Below are positions 1 to 8,124 of a DNA stretch of 64,000 bases, in pieces. The notes below the pieces were generated by a model, which saw only the letters and a program-made list of their open reading frames with translations, was not told the DNA's origin and searched no databases. Source of the stretch: an uncultured Sutterella sp. (GTDB lineage Bacteria > Pseudomonadota > Gammaproteobacteria > Burkholderiales > Burkholderiaceae_F); contig UQOW01000007.1 in the NCBI GenBank assembly GCA_900542805.1, forward strand, positions 1-64,000, read 5' to 3'. How positions within the stretch are numbered: position 1 is the first letter of the stretch; the number at the start of each line of letters is the position of its first letter. The translations under genes and the position numbers were made by a program.

Positions 1-267
1 TTGACGGGGGCTGCTCCTAGTACGAGAGGACCGGAGTGGACGCACCTCTGGTGTATCGGTTGTGACGCCAGTCGCATTGCCGAGTAGCTATGTGCGGAAG
101 AGATAACCGCTGAAAGCATCTAAGCGGGAAACTTGCCTGAAGATAAGTCTTCCCGGAGGCTTGACCTCCCAAAAGAGTCGTTCGAGACCAGGACGTTGAT
201 AGGTCGAATGTGTAAGCGCTGTGAGGCGTTGAGCTAATCGATACTAATTGCTCGTGAGACTTGATCC
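1..267 (+). rRNA. rrl: 23S ribosomal RNA, 3' end (partial)
   Basis: The window opens inside 23S rRNA. The sarcin-ricin loop core AGTACGAGAGGA lies at 19-30, and the following domain VI sequence runs to the characteristic 3' end near 265-267 (CTCGTGAGACTTGATCC). This places the window directly downstream of an rRNA operon on the plus strand; the 5' part of the gene and the 16S are outside. The exact 3' end is judged by analogy to E. coli and may be off by a few bases. Confidence 0.97.
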
Positions 268-401
268 TATAACCATGTTGCTTGATGGAAGTTAAGAACT
301 GGATTCGGATTCGCGTGAATGCATCACATGCATCCCGTAAGTCTTTACTTTTATTTGCAAAGAATTCGTTCGTAAGGCGCAGGCTTTATGAACAAAGCCT
401 T
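268..401 (+). other. 23S-5S intergenic spacer
   Basis: About 134 bases separate 23S and 5S rRNA. I see no tRNA and no open reading frame that can be supported. The spacer should be transcribed and removed during rRNA processing. Confidence 0.7.
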
Positions 402-518
402 TGCCTGGCGGCCATACCGGGGTTGTACCACTCCTTCCCATTCCGAACAGGACAGTGAAAAGCCTTTGGGCCGATGATAGTTGGTTGTATTTCCAGTGAA
501 AGTAGGTCACTGCCAGGC
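402..518 (+). rRNA. rrf: 5S ribosomal RNA
   Basis: A 117-nt segment beginning TGCCTGGCGG and closing with the complementary TGCCAGGC carries the conserved 5S core (CCATTCCGAACAGGACAGTGAAA and a second conserved block before the 3' helix). Length and terminal helix match bacterial 5S rRNA. It is the last gene of the rRNA operon and is followed 13 nt later by an intrinsic terminator. Confidence 0.96.
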
Positions 519-531
519 TTTCCCTTTTAAA

Positions 532-568
532 CCCTCGTTTCCCTCCAGGAAGCGGGGGCTTTCGTTTT
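532..568 (+). terminator. Intrinsic terminator of the rRNA operon
   Basis: An 11-bp stem (532-542 with 548-558, two G-U pairs, 5-nt loop) is followed by CTTTCGTTTT. It lies just after 5S rRNA and before slmA, so it should end the rrn transcript. Confidence 0.85.
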
Positions 569-625
569 CGGGAACGGATTTTCTTGGATACAATGCCGTA
601 AAGCTCTAAATTATGAAGCGTTGCA

Positions 626-1249
626 ATGGATACTCAAGAAGATTTCGTTCGAGTGAGGCGGCAGTACAACAAGGGCCCTTTGCGTAAGGCTCAGATTATG
701 GACGCTGTCGTCAGTATCCTCGGCAAGCCGATTCAGGTTCGTTTCACTACCAAAGAAATCGCTTCCAAAATCGGTGTGAGTGAGGCGTGCCTTTATCGAC
801 ATTTTTCCGGCAAGGCCGAAATCCTCGGCGAGGTTTTAAAGCGTACCGCGCAACTTCTTGACGTGACGCTACGAAGCGCAGACTCGTACCCGCAGGTTAC
901 GATGGTCAATCGCGTTTACCTGAAATTGCGATATTTACTGCTTTTTGCCGAAAAAAATCCCGGATTGACGCGCGTTCTGACGGGCGAAGCGCTTGTGTAC
1001 GAAGACGCATCCCTTTCGCGTGGAAAAAACGAAATTCTTCGGAAGATTTGCGAATCGATTAAAAATTCGCTTGTTCTTGCCTCGGTCAATCGAGAAATAT
1101 CCGGCTCTTTTGATGCCGCAGCTCGTGCGAAGTTGATGCTCGATTTTGTAATGGCCCAATGGCTTCAGTTTTCACAAAGCGGCTTTAAGGAGCAGCCGAC
1201 GGCTTTTTTAGATCAGGCTTCTCCCGTACTTTTTTCGTTTGTAGGGTAG
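626..1249 (+). CDS. slmA: SlmA-type nucleoid occlusion / TetR-family regulator
   Basis: A 207-residue TetR-fold protein. The N-terminal helix-turn-helix spans about residues 35-65 (FTTKEIASKIGVSEACLYRHF). The segment NPGLTRVLTGEALVYED near residue 110 matches the hallmark NPGLTRILTGHAL stretch of E. coli SlmA, which ordinary TetR repressors lack. SlmA binds specific chromosomal sites and blocks FtsZ ring assembly over the nucleoid. The gene starts 58 nt after the rRNA terminator and its stop abuts the stop of lysA on the other strand. There is no clear Shine-Dalgarno sequence before the ATG. The identification rests on the recognised motif; a generic TetR regulator is the alternative. Confidence 0.82.
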   Translation: MDTQEDFVRVRRQYNKGPLRKAQIMDAVVSILGKPIQVRFTTKEIASKIGVSEACLYRHFSGKAEILGEVLKRTAQLLDVTLRSADSYPQVTMVNRVYLKLRYLLLFAEKNPGLTRVLTGEALVYEDASLSRGKNEILRKICESIKNSLVLASVNREISGSFDAAARAKLMLDFVMAQWLQFSQSGFKEQPTAFLDQASPVLFSFVG

Positions 1250-2524
1250 CTACGCTAAGTCGTATTCCAGGCCCATGAGACTTTGAATGTCGGATTTGGC
1301 ACGAATGAGTGTCGCCTTATCGCCGTCGACCATTACCTCGGCCGGCAAAGCTCTGGAGTTGTAGGTGCTTGCCATGGAACTGCCGTATGCTCCGGCGTTG
1401 GGCATAACAAGAACGTCTCCGGCCCGAACGGCCAAATCCAAGTTTTTTGCAAGCCAGTCGCTCGATTCGCAGACCGGACCGACAACATCCCACGTGCGCG
1501 GTGCGTCGTGTCGAGTGACGGTATTAAAAAGCGGCATTGTTGCTTGATAAAGAGCCGGTCGAATCATTTCCGTCATGGAGGCATCCACGATGCAAAAATT
1601 CTTCGGACTTGCGGGTTTAAGATACTCAACGCGGGTCAAAAGAAGCCCGGCGGGAGCAACAAGGTGGCGCCCCGGTTCAAAATAAAGCGGGGTTAGCTCG
1701 TAGCCGCGCCGTTTCTTTGTTTCCCGTAGCGCCGTGACCAGATCGTTAACACTCGGGGGAGTTTCATCGGTATAGCGAATTCCAAGGCCTCCTCCGACAT
1801 CAATATGATCGAGCGGAATCGAGGCCTCGGCCAAGGTATCGACGATATCGAGAATTCTTTCAAGCGCATGAACAAAAGGGGCGATATCGGTGAGTTGACT
1901 GCCGATATGTGCGTCGATACCGCTTACGCGAATGCCGGGCAACGTAGTTGCCGTCTTATAGATACGCAAGGCTTCGTGATAGGCAATGCCGAATTTGTTA
2001 TTTTTTAGTCCCGTGGAAATATAGGGGTGCGTTTTTGCATCAACATCGGGGTTCACGCGAAAACTCACGGTGGCGGTCTTGCCGAGTTCGGATGCCGTGT
2101 TGCTGATTCGATATAGTTCCGATTCGCTTTCGATGTTAAAACAAAGGATTCCGGCTTCAAGTGCGGCGGCAATTTCCCGCGTGCTTTTCCCAACTCCCGA
2201 ATACACAACAGAGGAACCGGCAAGGCCGACATGAAGTGCGCGTGTCAGTTCCCCGCCGCTAACGATGTCGGCACCGATTCCGGCGTTAAGGAACTCTTTG
2301 ACAATGGCTTTGGTGGAGTTGGCCTTCATGGCAAAGAAAACACGGTCTTGCGTGCTGCCGACGGCATCGATCCAAACTTTGGCGCGCGCTTTTAGTTCGG
2401 CGCGTGAATACACGTAAAGCGGGGTGCCGAATTGACGGGCTAGAGCCACGAGATCACAGGATTCGCAGAAAAGTCGTCCGCCTTTTTCGGAAAGGCAGGA
2501 TGTAATATAGTCATCGGAGTTCAT
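1250..2524 (-). CDS. lysA: Diaminopimelate decarboxylase
   Basis: A 424-residue fold-III PLP enzyme that converts meso-diaminopimelate to L-lysine and CO2, the last step of lysine synthesis. The PLP lysine is K67 in FFAMKAN. Downstream are the HIGSQ motif, the GGGLGIRY phosphate-binding loop, the EPGRHLVAPAG segment and the C-terminal CESSDWLAK motif carrying the active-site cysteine contributed by the partner subunit. Length is normal. The gene follows the small lipoprotein gene lptM, 22 nt apart and on the same strand; lptM-lysA is a common proteobacterial pair. Cytoplasmic. Confidence 0.96.
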   Translation of the reverse strand: MNSDDYITSCLSEKGGRLFCESCDLVALARQFGTPLYVYSRAELKARAKVWIDAVGSTQDRVFFAMKANSTKAIVKEFLNAGIGADIVSGGELTRALHVGLAGSSVVYSGVGKSTREIAAALEAGILCFNIESESELYRISNTASELGKTATVSFRVNPDVDAKTHPYISTGLKNNKFGIAYHEALRIYKTATTLPGIRVSGIDAHIGSQLTDIAPFVHALERILDIVDTLAEASIPLDHIDVGGGLGIRYTDETPPSVNDLVTALRETKKRRGYELTPLYFEPGRHLVAPAGLLLTRVEYLKPASPKNFCIVDASMTEMIRPALYQATMPLFNTVTRHDAPRTWDVVGPVCESSDWLAKNLDLAVRAGDVLVMPNAGAYGSSMASTYNSRALPAEVMVDGDKATLIRAKSDIQSLMGLEYDLA

Positions 2525-2546
2525 GGTGGTTGGCGGCTCGGTTTGT

Positions 2547-2678
2547 TTAACGGGTCACATCACTCGGGGCTGTCGGCGCAGAGTCCTGATTGACGTGATC
2601 GGGCAGATAAAGAGCCCCTTTAAGGCCGCAACCGGAAAGGGCGACAATGAGTAAAGCCAAGATAAAAGTCTTTTTCAT
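2547..2678 (-). CDS. lptM: LptM/YifL-type small lipoprotein
   Basis: A 43-residue lipoprotein: positively charged start (MKK), hydrophobic stretch, and lipobox LSGC with the lipidated cysteine at C17, followed by GLKGALYLPDH, which is typical of LptM (YifL). In E. coli LptM helps the LptD/LptE outer-membrane LPS translocon mature. A longer frame upstream exists, but the start at 2678 is chosen because it puts the signal peptide at the N-terminus. It lies between cyaY (divergent) and lysA, the usual neighbourhood for this gene. Confidence 0.88.
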   Translation of the reverse strand: MKKTFILALLIVALSGCGLKGALYLPDHVNQDSAPTAPSDVTR

Positions 2679-2716
2679 AGGACTTTTTTCTGCAAAGTAA
2701 GTGAGAATGCAATTAT

Positions 2717-3037
2717 ATGGAAACGGAGTTTCTTGAAAAAGCACAGGCGCTTTTCGATCGGATTGAGCAAGCAACGGATGGCTTGAGCGTAGATATTGAT
2801 TCGGAACGAAACGGCAATGTGCTCACGCTTGAAAGCCAGACCGGGGAGCAGGTTGTCTTAAACGTCCATACACCGACATCGGAGGTTTGGCTTGCAAGCC
2901 GCGCCGGGGGATATCGCTTTACCTACAAAGACGGCCAGTGGATTGTCTCGAACGGCACGCAAGAGCTACAGGGGGTCTTGGAACAGGCCTTAAACTACAT
3001 TTGCAACACATCGGTTCGTTTTTGTCAGAAAATCTGA
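2717..3037 (+). CDS. cyaY: CyaY, bacterial frataxin
   Basis: A 106-residue frataxin-fold protein. It has the acidic first helix (ETEFLEKAQALFDRIEQATD) that binds iron and the conserved strands ending in SEVWLASRAGGYRFTY. Frataxin binds IscS and modulates iron-sulfur cluster assembly. The gene diverges from lptM-lysA (38 nt between starts) and its 3' end overlaps that of mrcA by 13 nt in a convergent arrangement. Length is normal for CyaY. Confidence 0.93.
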   Translation: METEFLEKAQALFDRIEQATDGLSVDIDSERNGNVLTLESQTGEQVVLNVHTPTSEVWLASRAGGYRFTYKDGQWIVSNGTQELQGVLEQALNYICNTSVRFCQKI

Positions 3038-5376
3038 TCGCGCAGGATGTCGCGATCTAAATTCTTTTCCCCGACTTTGCCGTTGAGCGGAACATCACGC
3101 ACGCTCTGATCGATGCTGTCCGCATAGTAGTAGTTGCCGTTAATGAGCACGACACTCGAGGGTTGAATGCGTTTGTAAGGTGGCTCATCCACGAGAACAT
3201 CCTTCATATATTCAACCCAAATAGGCAGAACAAGTCCGCCGCCGGTTTCGCGGTTCCCCAGAGGTTTCATTTGATCAAAGCCCATCCAGCCGACAGCAGC
3301 AAGCCGTCCGGCGTAGCCGGCAAACCAAGCATCGTACGAATTATTCGACGTACCGGTTTTGCCACCCATGTCCGGGCGCTTTAATGCCATGTAGGCTCGA
3401 CGCCCCGTTCCTTCGCGAATCACACCGTTTAAAAGCGTGTGCATTACAAAAGCATTACGTTCGTCTAAGACGCGAATCTGCTCTTCACCTGCGGCCGGAT
3501 TGTGAACCTTCATCACGATGTTGCCGTCCTGGTCGGTGACGCGGTCGATTAAGTATGGTTTTACGCGGAAGCCACCGTTTGCAAACACGCAATAACCTGC
3601 AAGCATTTCCCAGGGAGTTGCTCCACCCGCGCCGAGCGCCGTCGTCAGTTGAGCCGGAGTGCGCGACGGAGGAAAGCCAAATCGAGCTACGAACTTTTGT
3701 GCGTAATGAGCACCGATGGCCTGCATGACGCGAATGGAGACCAAGTTCTTGGATTTTTTCAAAGCGGTCGCGAGCGTCATCGGACCTTCAAAACGGTTAT
3801 CGTAGTTACGCGGTTCCCAAAGCTCCCCGCCCGTTAAACGCGGATCGATGAAAATCGGAGCATCGTTGATGATTGTTGCCGGGTTAAAGCCTTTATCTAA
3901 AGCAGCCGAATAAATGAAGGGCTTGAAAGTCGAACCAGGTTGACGCACGGCCTGCGTCACGTGGTTAAACATATTTAGGTAAAAGTCAAAGCCTCCAACC
4001 AAAGCCCGAACGGCGCCCGTATTAAATTCAGCGCTGACAAAGCCGGCTTGCACTTCCGGAGTTTGTGCCAAAGTCCATGTGCCGGCCGGTGTTTTGGAAA
4101 TGCGCACGATAGCGCCGACCGTCAGGTCCGTTGCCTGAGCTTTTTTCTTCCAGTGTTTTTTCTTTTGTAATAGGCCGGAAAACTTCAGGCTTTCCTTATC
4201 GAGCGTCACTTCCGTATCGCCGTCAAGAGTGGCACGGATTTCTTTGTCGGAAACGGCAGTAATGACAGCTGGGAATAAATTCGGGGACGTCGGGGCTTCG
4301 GCAAGTGCGAGCGTGATGTCGGTTTTGCGTGTTTCGGGATTGGAAATATCAATCACCGATGTTGGTCCGCGAAAACCGTAACGGCGATCATATTGAGTCA
4401 GATTCTTGCGGACGGCCTCCCAGGCGGCTTTCTGGTCGGCGGCTCGAATCGTTGTGTAAACATTGAGACCGAGCGAATACGCTTCCTCCTTGAAGGTATC
4501 GTACACGAGCATGCGCGCAAGTTCCGCGGCATACTCGGCATGCAGGCTCTCTTCTCCCTTTGTGGCCGTAAGGCGACGTTCGCTCGGTTTTTTCGCCACA
4601 ATCGGACGGGCCATTTCCTGATCGTATTCTTCTTGCGAAATAAATCCGAGTGTCCGCATACGGTTTAAGACATAGCCTTTACGCATATTGGCTCTTTGCG
4701 GATTGACAATCGGGTTGTAGGCAGAAGGCGCCACAGGCAGCCCCGCGATGGTGGCGGCCTCACCGATGCTCAAATCTTCGATTTCTTTACCGAAATACAC
4801 CTTCGCGGCTGAGGCAAAGCCATAGGCACGCTGTCCGAGATAAATCTGATTGAGATACACCTCGAAAATTTGGTCCTTGGTCAGAGTGTTCTCAATCTTG
4901 TAGGACATCGCCACTTCGTAGAGCTTACGCGTGTAGGTGCGCTCGGAGGATAAAAAGAAGTTGCGAGCCACCTGCATGGTAATCGTCGAGCCGCCTTGAC
5001 CGCGACGCCCGGTAATCAAGTTGGCAATCGCCGCACGGGCAATGCCGGTAAATTCGATACCTGAATGCGCGTAAAAGCCGTCGTCTTCGGCTGCCAAAAC
5101 GGCATTGCGTACAAACGGCGGAATCTCATGCAGACGCAGAAAATCGCGATGTTCTTCACCGAATTCGCCGATGAGGATTCCTTCGGCGCTATAAACACGC
5201 AGGGGAATCTTCGGTTTGTAATCTGTGAGGGCATCAATCGGCGGCAATTGGGAATACACAATGGAAAAGACAATAAGACCGACACAAATTCCGCTGACAA
5301 GACCTGCCAGGCCGATTCCGAAACACCAACAGATAAAACGGCTGAGTTTTCCGGCAAAAGAGTTGTTTTTCTTCAC
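3025..5376 (-). CDS. mrcA: Penicillin-binding protein 1A
   Basis: A 783-residue class A PBP that polymerises and cross-links peptidoglycan in the periplasm. One membrane anchor lies at about residues 18-42. The glycosyltransferase-51 domain follows, with catalytic glutamate E97 in AAEDDGFYAH and the GGSTITMQ motif. An OB-like insert comes next. The transpeptidase domain has the SxxK motif S482-K485 (GSTFKPF), the SKN motif at 542-544 and KTGT at 673-676, all intact. The start at 5376 gives the expected short cytoplasmic tail. It is monocistronic in this window and convergent with cyaY. Confidence 0.96.
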   Translation of the reverse strand: MKKNNSFAGKLSRFICWCFGIGLAGLVSGICVGLIVFSIVYSQLPPIDALTDYKPKIPLRVYSAEGILIGEFGEEHRDFLRLHEIPPFVRNAVLAAEDDGFYAHSGIEFTGIARAAIANLITGRRGQGGSTITMQVARNFFLSSERTYTRKLYEVAMSYKIENTLTKDQIFEVYLNQIYLGQRAYGFASAAKVYFGKEIEDLSIGEAATIAGLPVAPSAYNPIVNPQRANMRKGYVLNRMRTLGFISQEEYDQEMARPIVAKKPSERRLTATKGEESLHAEYAAELARMLVYDTFKEEAYSLGLNVYTTIRAADQKAAWEAVRKNLTQYDRRYGFRGPTSVIDISNPETRKTDITLALAEAPTSPNLFPAVITAVSDKEIRATLDGDTEVTLDKESLKFSGLLQKKKHWKKKAQATDLTVGAIVRISKTPAGTWTLAQTPEVQAGFVSAEFNTGAVRALVGGFDFYLNMFNHVTQAVRQPGSTFKPFIYSAALDKGFNPATIINDAPIFIDPRLTGGELWEPRNYDNRFEGPMTLATALKKSKNLVSIRVMQAIGAHYAQKFVARFGFPPSRTPAQLTTALGAGGATPWEMLAGYCVFANGGFRVKPYLIDRVTDQDGNIVMKVHNPAAGEEQIRVLDERNAFVMHTLLNGVIREGTGRRAYMALKRPDMGGKTGTSNNSYDAWFAGYAGRLAAVGWMGFDQMKPLGNRETGGGLVLPIWVEYMKDVLVDEPPYKRIQPSSVVLINGNYYYADSIDQSVRDVPLNGKVGEKNLDRDILRDQIF

Positions 5377-5478
5377 TGAAAGCCTGCCTGCGCCGAGCCG
5401 TTATCCGTCGGCCGTCGGCGTTGTAATAATTGAGATTGTCTGCAAAAGAATCCCGCTAGTTTATCGGGCGGGAAAGTA

Positions 5479-5504
5479 ACACGAAATGTTAGCGCATTTC
5501 GTGT
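5479..5504. promoter_or_regulatory. Perfect 10-bp inverted repeat upstream of mrcA
   Basis: ACACGAAATG (5479-5488) and CATTTCGTGT (5495-5504) are exact reverse complements separated by 6 nt. It sits 103 nt upstream of the mrcA start. No T-run follows on either strand, so an operator or a hairpin in the mrcA leader is more likely than a terminator. The function is not established. Confidence 0.45.
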
Positions 5505-5577
5505 CCGAATCTTGTTTTGCCGAGGAAGAGTTGGGAAGATTCATAATCTCGTATTCTGCTGACAAGGAGAAGAGAGT

Positions 5578-5721
5578 GTGTCAACTGTCGCCTTGGCTGG
5601 TGTATTCCTTGACCATTTGAGAAGATTTAAAGAGAAAATGCGTTCTAATCCGAGAGGAGAACCCAGCGGGCGAGTACAATCCCCTGAATTGCTAAAGCGG
5701 TCTGACGCCTTTTTGGGTTGA
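5578..5721 (+). CDS. Possible small protein of unknown function
   Basis: A 47-codon frame starting with GTG at 5578 has a well placed Shine-Dalgarno sequence (AAGGAG at 5564-5569, 8 nt before the start). The product begins MSTVALAGVFLDHLRRFKEK and is basic; I do not recognise it. It uses AGA and CTA codons that are rare in the neighbouring genes, in line with the decayed character of 5.4-6.3 kb. It could equally be a chance frame. The rest of 5377-5961 holds no other frame I can support. Confidence 0.22.
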   Translation: MSTVALAGVFLDHLRRFKEKMRSNPRGEPSGRVQSPELLKRSDAFLG

Positions 5722-5961
5722 AGACGGACGGGCGTGCTCTCGCCAAGAAACTTTTTCAGTTATGGCAGCAAGAATAGACAGAATATGCCTATTATTTAAA
5801 GAGATTCTCACAAGTAGAGCTTGCGAAAATTCCTCGTATTTTGCCCCCTCCCCTCAGGCGCTAGCTTTTCTTCATGCGCAGGAGCCTTCTCGCTTTGCTT
5901 GTTGTTCGCGGTCTTGCTACCCAACAGTCGTGCAGGCCGATAAGACTAGGAGAATGTTCTG

Positions 5962-6317
5962 ATGGCGAACATCGCGGTTGTTGTCCCGTGCTACAACGTC
6001 AAGGCCCAGATTGGCTCTGTTCTTGAGGCGATGCCTCCTTGCGTTGCAAGGATTTTTGTCGTTGATGATTGTTGTCCCGAGAAAACGGGGGAGTTTGTCC
6101 GCGCGAAACTCAAGGACTCCCGGATTCGAATCCTTACTCATGAGAAGAATCAGGGAGTCGGCGGCGCGGGGTAATGACAGGTTATAAGGCTGCTATCGCG
6201 GAGGGAAAGAGACCCTTCTCGACAAATCCGAGCATTCTCTTCAAAATGAAGAATTACAGTCAGAAAGAAATCAAGAAAGTTGTTTCCATCGATAAAACGC
6301 ATATGAAGGGTCCGTAA
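5962..6317 (+). pseudogene. Broken family-2 glycosyltransferase remnant
   Basis: The first frame (5962-6174) encodes 70 residues of a GT-A glycosyltransferase N-terminus: VVVPCYNVKAQIGSVLEAM, then FVVDDCCPEKTG (the nucleotide-binding DD) and HEKNQGVGGA. It stops at TAA 6172-6174, exactly where the family continues with (V)MTGYKAA. That continuation is present in another frame, starting at ATG 6174 (MTGYKAAIAEGK), overlapping the stop as TAATG. After 13 residues this second frame loses family resemblance and ends at 6317. The usual DGDGQMDP catalytic region and the remaining roughly 170 or more residues are absent. A frameshift plus a deletion is the simplest reading. Confidence 0.75.
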
Positions 6318-6320
6318 AAA

Positions 6321-7997
6321 ATGACCGTAATCTGCCCGAGTCCGGAGAGCATCCTGTCCCTGACCAAGAAACTGTGTTCCATCCCGAGTGTTTCAGGTCG
6401 CGCCGAGGAAGAAAATCGTGTTGCGCAAGTTCTTTATAAGACCCTTGCCGAAATACAACCTACACAGGAAAACACCCTTAACACGGAAATCTTTGACTGT
6501 GAGGGAGACCGACTCGGACGGCAGGCTGTATGGGCACTTTTGCGTCCGGTCAAAAAGACCGAACGGACGGTGCTTTTAACGGGGCATTTTGATGTCGTCG
6601 ATGTTCAGGGGCCGCTTGCCGATTTGGCCTTTTCTCCGGACGCGTATACCGAGGCTCTTGCCGATGTTGATCTTCCCGATGATGTGCGAGAGGACTTAGA
6701 AGGCGGCAACTGGCTTTTCGGGCGAGGTGTCATGGACATGAAATCGGGACTGGCGATTTTCATCGAAACTATGCGCGTTTTAGCCCGAAGCCCGGACCTT
6801 AGAATCAATATTGCGTTTTTAGCGGTTCCCGATGAAGAAAGCGACAGCGCCGGTATGCGGGGTTCATTGACCAAACTGTGCACGATTCGGGATGAGCAAA
6901 TGTTGGATTTTGTGGCGGCCTTGACGGGTGAACCGTGTTTTTGGACAGAAGGGCAAGCCCCGGCGCGTCCGTACTACACGGGGACAACCGGCAAAATCAT
7001 GCCGTATTTCTTGTGCGTAGGGCAGGCCAGTCACGTGAATGACTATGTCGAAGGGGCGAACGCGGCCCTCATTGCCGCCGACGTTGTCCGATTGATGGAA
7101 GGGAACAAGTCGTTTATCTGCGGCAAGGGTTCTGATACGCTTCCGCCTCCGACGTGCCTCAATTGTCAAACGCGGGTGGCAACGTACAGTGTGAGCCTTC
7201 CGGCCAAGGCAGTTTGTTACTTTAACGTGCTCACCGACCACGCAACACCGGGCGGCATCCTGAATGGCTTAAAAGACATTGCAAATGAAGCATTGCTCGA
7301 TTCTTGCAAACAAATGCACAAGACGGCGCTTGAGTTGGCTCTTAAAGGAGCCGATGTTGCCATCACAAGAAAAAAAGGGCACGTCTTAACGTACCAGGAA
7401 CTTATGGAGACGGCCGAGCAAAAACTCGGTGGCAAGCAGGAGTTTGCTCGTCAACAAAAAGCCTTTTTGCAAACGCTCGATCCGAAGACCGATATGCGCG
7501 AGGCTGCTATTCGCATCAGCGAATGGGTTTGGGAGATAAGCGGCTTTCAAGGACCTGCGATTGTTCTCGGGTTTCTACCTCCGTACTACCCAAGTCGATT
7601 CAACAGAGGTCGGGAAGCTAAAGAAAGAATGCTCAAACGCATTATTCGAGAGCAAGCGGTTCGGGGCGGTGCCCTTGCAGGCGACGGGGCCGTGACGATT
7701 CAAAAAGTATTCGGCGGCATTACCGATCTTTCGTATTTGGGATTTCAAGGACTTAAATCCGGACTCAGTGCCCTCAAAGACAATATGCCCGGGTGGGGAG
7801 AGCTCTATTCTCTGCCGATGAAAGAACTCTTATCGCTCGATGTTCCGATTGCCAACATGGGACCGGCAGGAAAAGATGCCCACAAAGCAACGGAACGCCT
7901 TGAGTTGAATTACTCCCTGAAAATTGCCCCGCAACTTTTGCTCGAGACCATCGAAAAATTGTCGTTCAAATGCGACGCGGCTAGGGACAAACACTAG
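6321..7997 (+). CDS. RocB-like M20 family peptidase
   Basis: A 558-residue zinc peptidase of family M20, long like RocB (arginine utilisation protein) rather than the usual 370-450 residues. Metal-site motifs are visible: TGHFDVVD with H89, GRGVMDMKSG with D139, and PDEES with E172/E173 as catalytic base and ligand. A large lid/dimerisation insert fills the middle, and a C-terminal NMGPAGKDAHKATER segment carries the last histidine ligand. It probably hydrolyses a peptide or N-acyl amino acid in the cytoplasm; the substrate is not readable from sequence. It begins 4 nt after the glycosyltransferase remnant and lies upstream of the yjiH-yjiG membrane pair and a second M20 enzyme. Confidence 0.85.
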   Translation: MTVICPSPESILSLTKKLCSIPSVSGRAEEENRVAQVLYKTLAEIQPTQENTLNTEIFDCEGDRLGRQAVWALLRPVKKTERTVLLTGHFDVVDVQGPLADLAFSPDAYTEALADVDLPDDVREDLEGGNWLFGRGVMDMKSGLAIFIETMRVLARSPDLRINIAFLAVPDEESDSAGMRGSLTKLCTIRDEQMLDFVAALTGEPCFWTEGQAPARPYYTGTTGKIMPYFLCVGQASHVNDYVEGANAALIAADVVRLMEGNKSFICGKGSDTLPPPTCLNCQTRVATYSVSLPAKAVCYFNVLTDHATPGGILNGLKDIANEALLDSCKQMHKTALELALKGADVAITRKKGHVLTYQELMETAEQKLGGKQEFARQQKAFLQTLDPKTDMREAAIRISEWVWEISGFQGPAIVLGFLPPYYPSRFNRGREAKERMLKRIIREQAVRGGALAGDGAVTIQKVFGGITDLSYLGFQGLKSGLSALKDNMPGWGELYSLPMKELLSLDVPIANMGPAGKDAHKATERLELNYSLKIAPQLLLETIEKLSFKCDAARDKH

Positions 7998-8124
7998 CTA
8001 TAGTGCATAGATGCAACGGGATTTGGACAAACAAGGCAAATCCCTTGCCCGTAATCGGCAATGATTCTCTCAGAGTGTGCTAGGTTAACCCCGGTATTTC
8101 TTAACTTTCTCCAAGGAGAATGGC

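Noticed and set aside
292..510. Minus-strand reading frame of 72 codons across the 23S-5S spacer
   Set aside because: It covers 5S rRNA, which is certain from sequence and structure; the product resembles nothing.
5762..5962. 66-codon plus-strand frame before the glycosyltransferase remnant
   Set aside because: No Shine-Dalgarno sequence, cysteine-rich random composition and no family resemblance.
6174..6317. Second frame of the broken glycosyltransferase as an independent 47-residue protein
   Set aside because: Its first 13 residues are the missing continuation of the GT2 motif, so it is better read as part of the pseudogene; the remainder is not recognisable.
8006..8020. 15-base word CATAGATGCAACGGG, also found at 20947-20961
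   Set aside because: A shared 15-mer is expected about once or twice by chance in 64 kb; flanks do not match.
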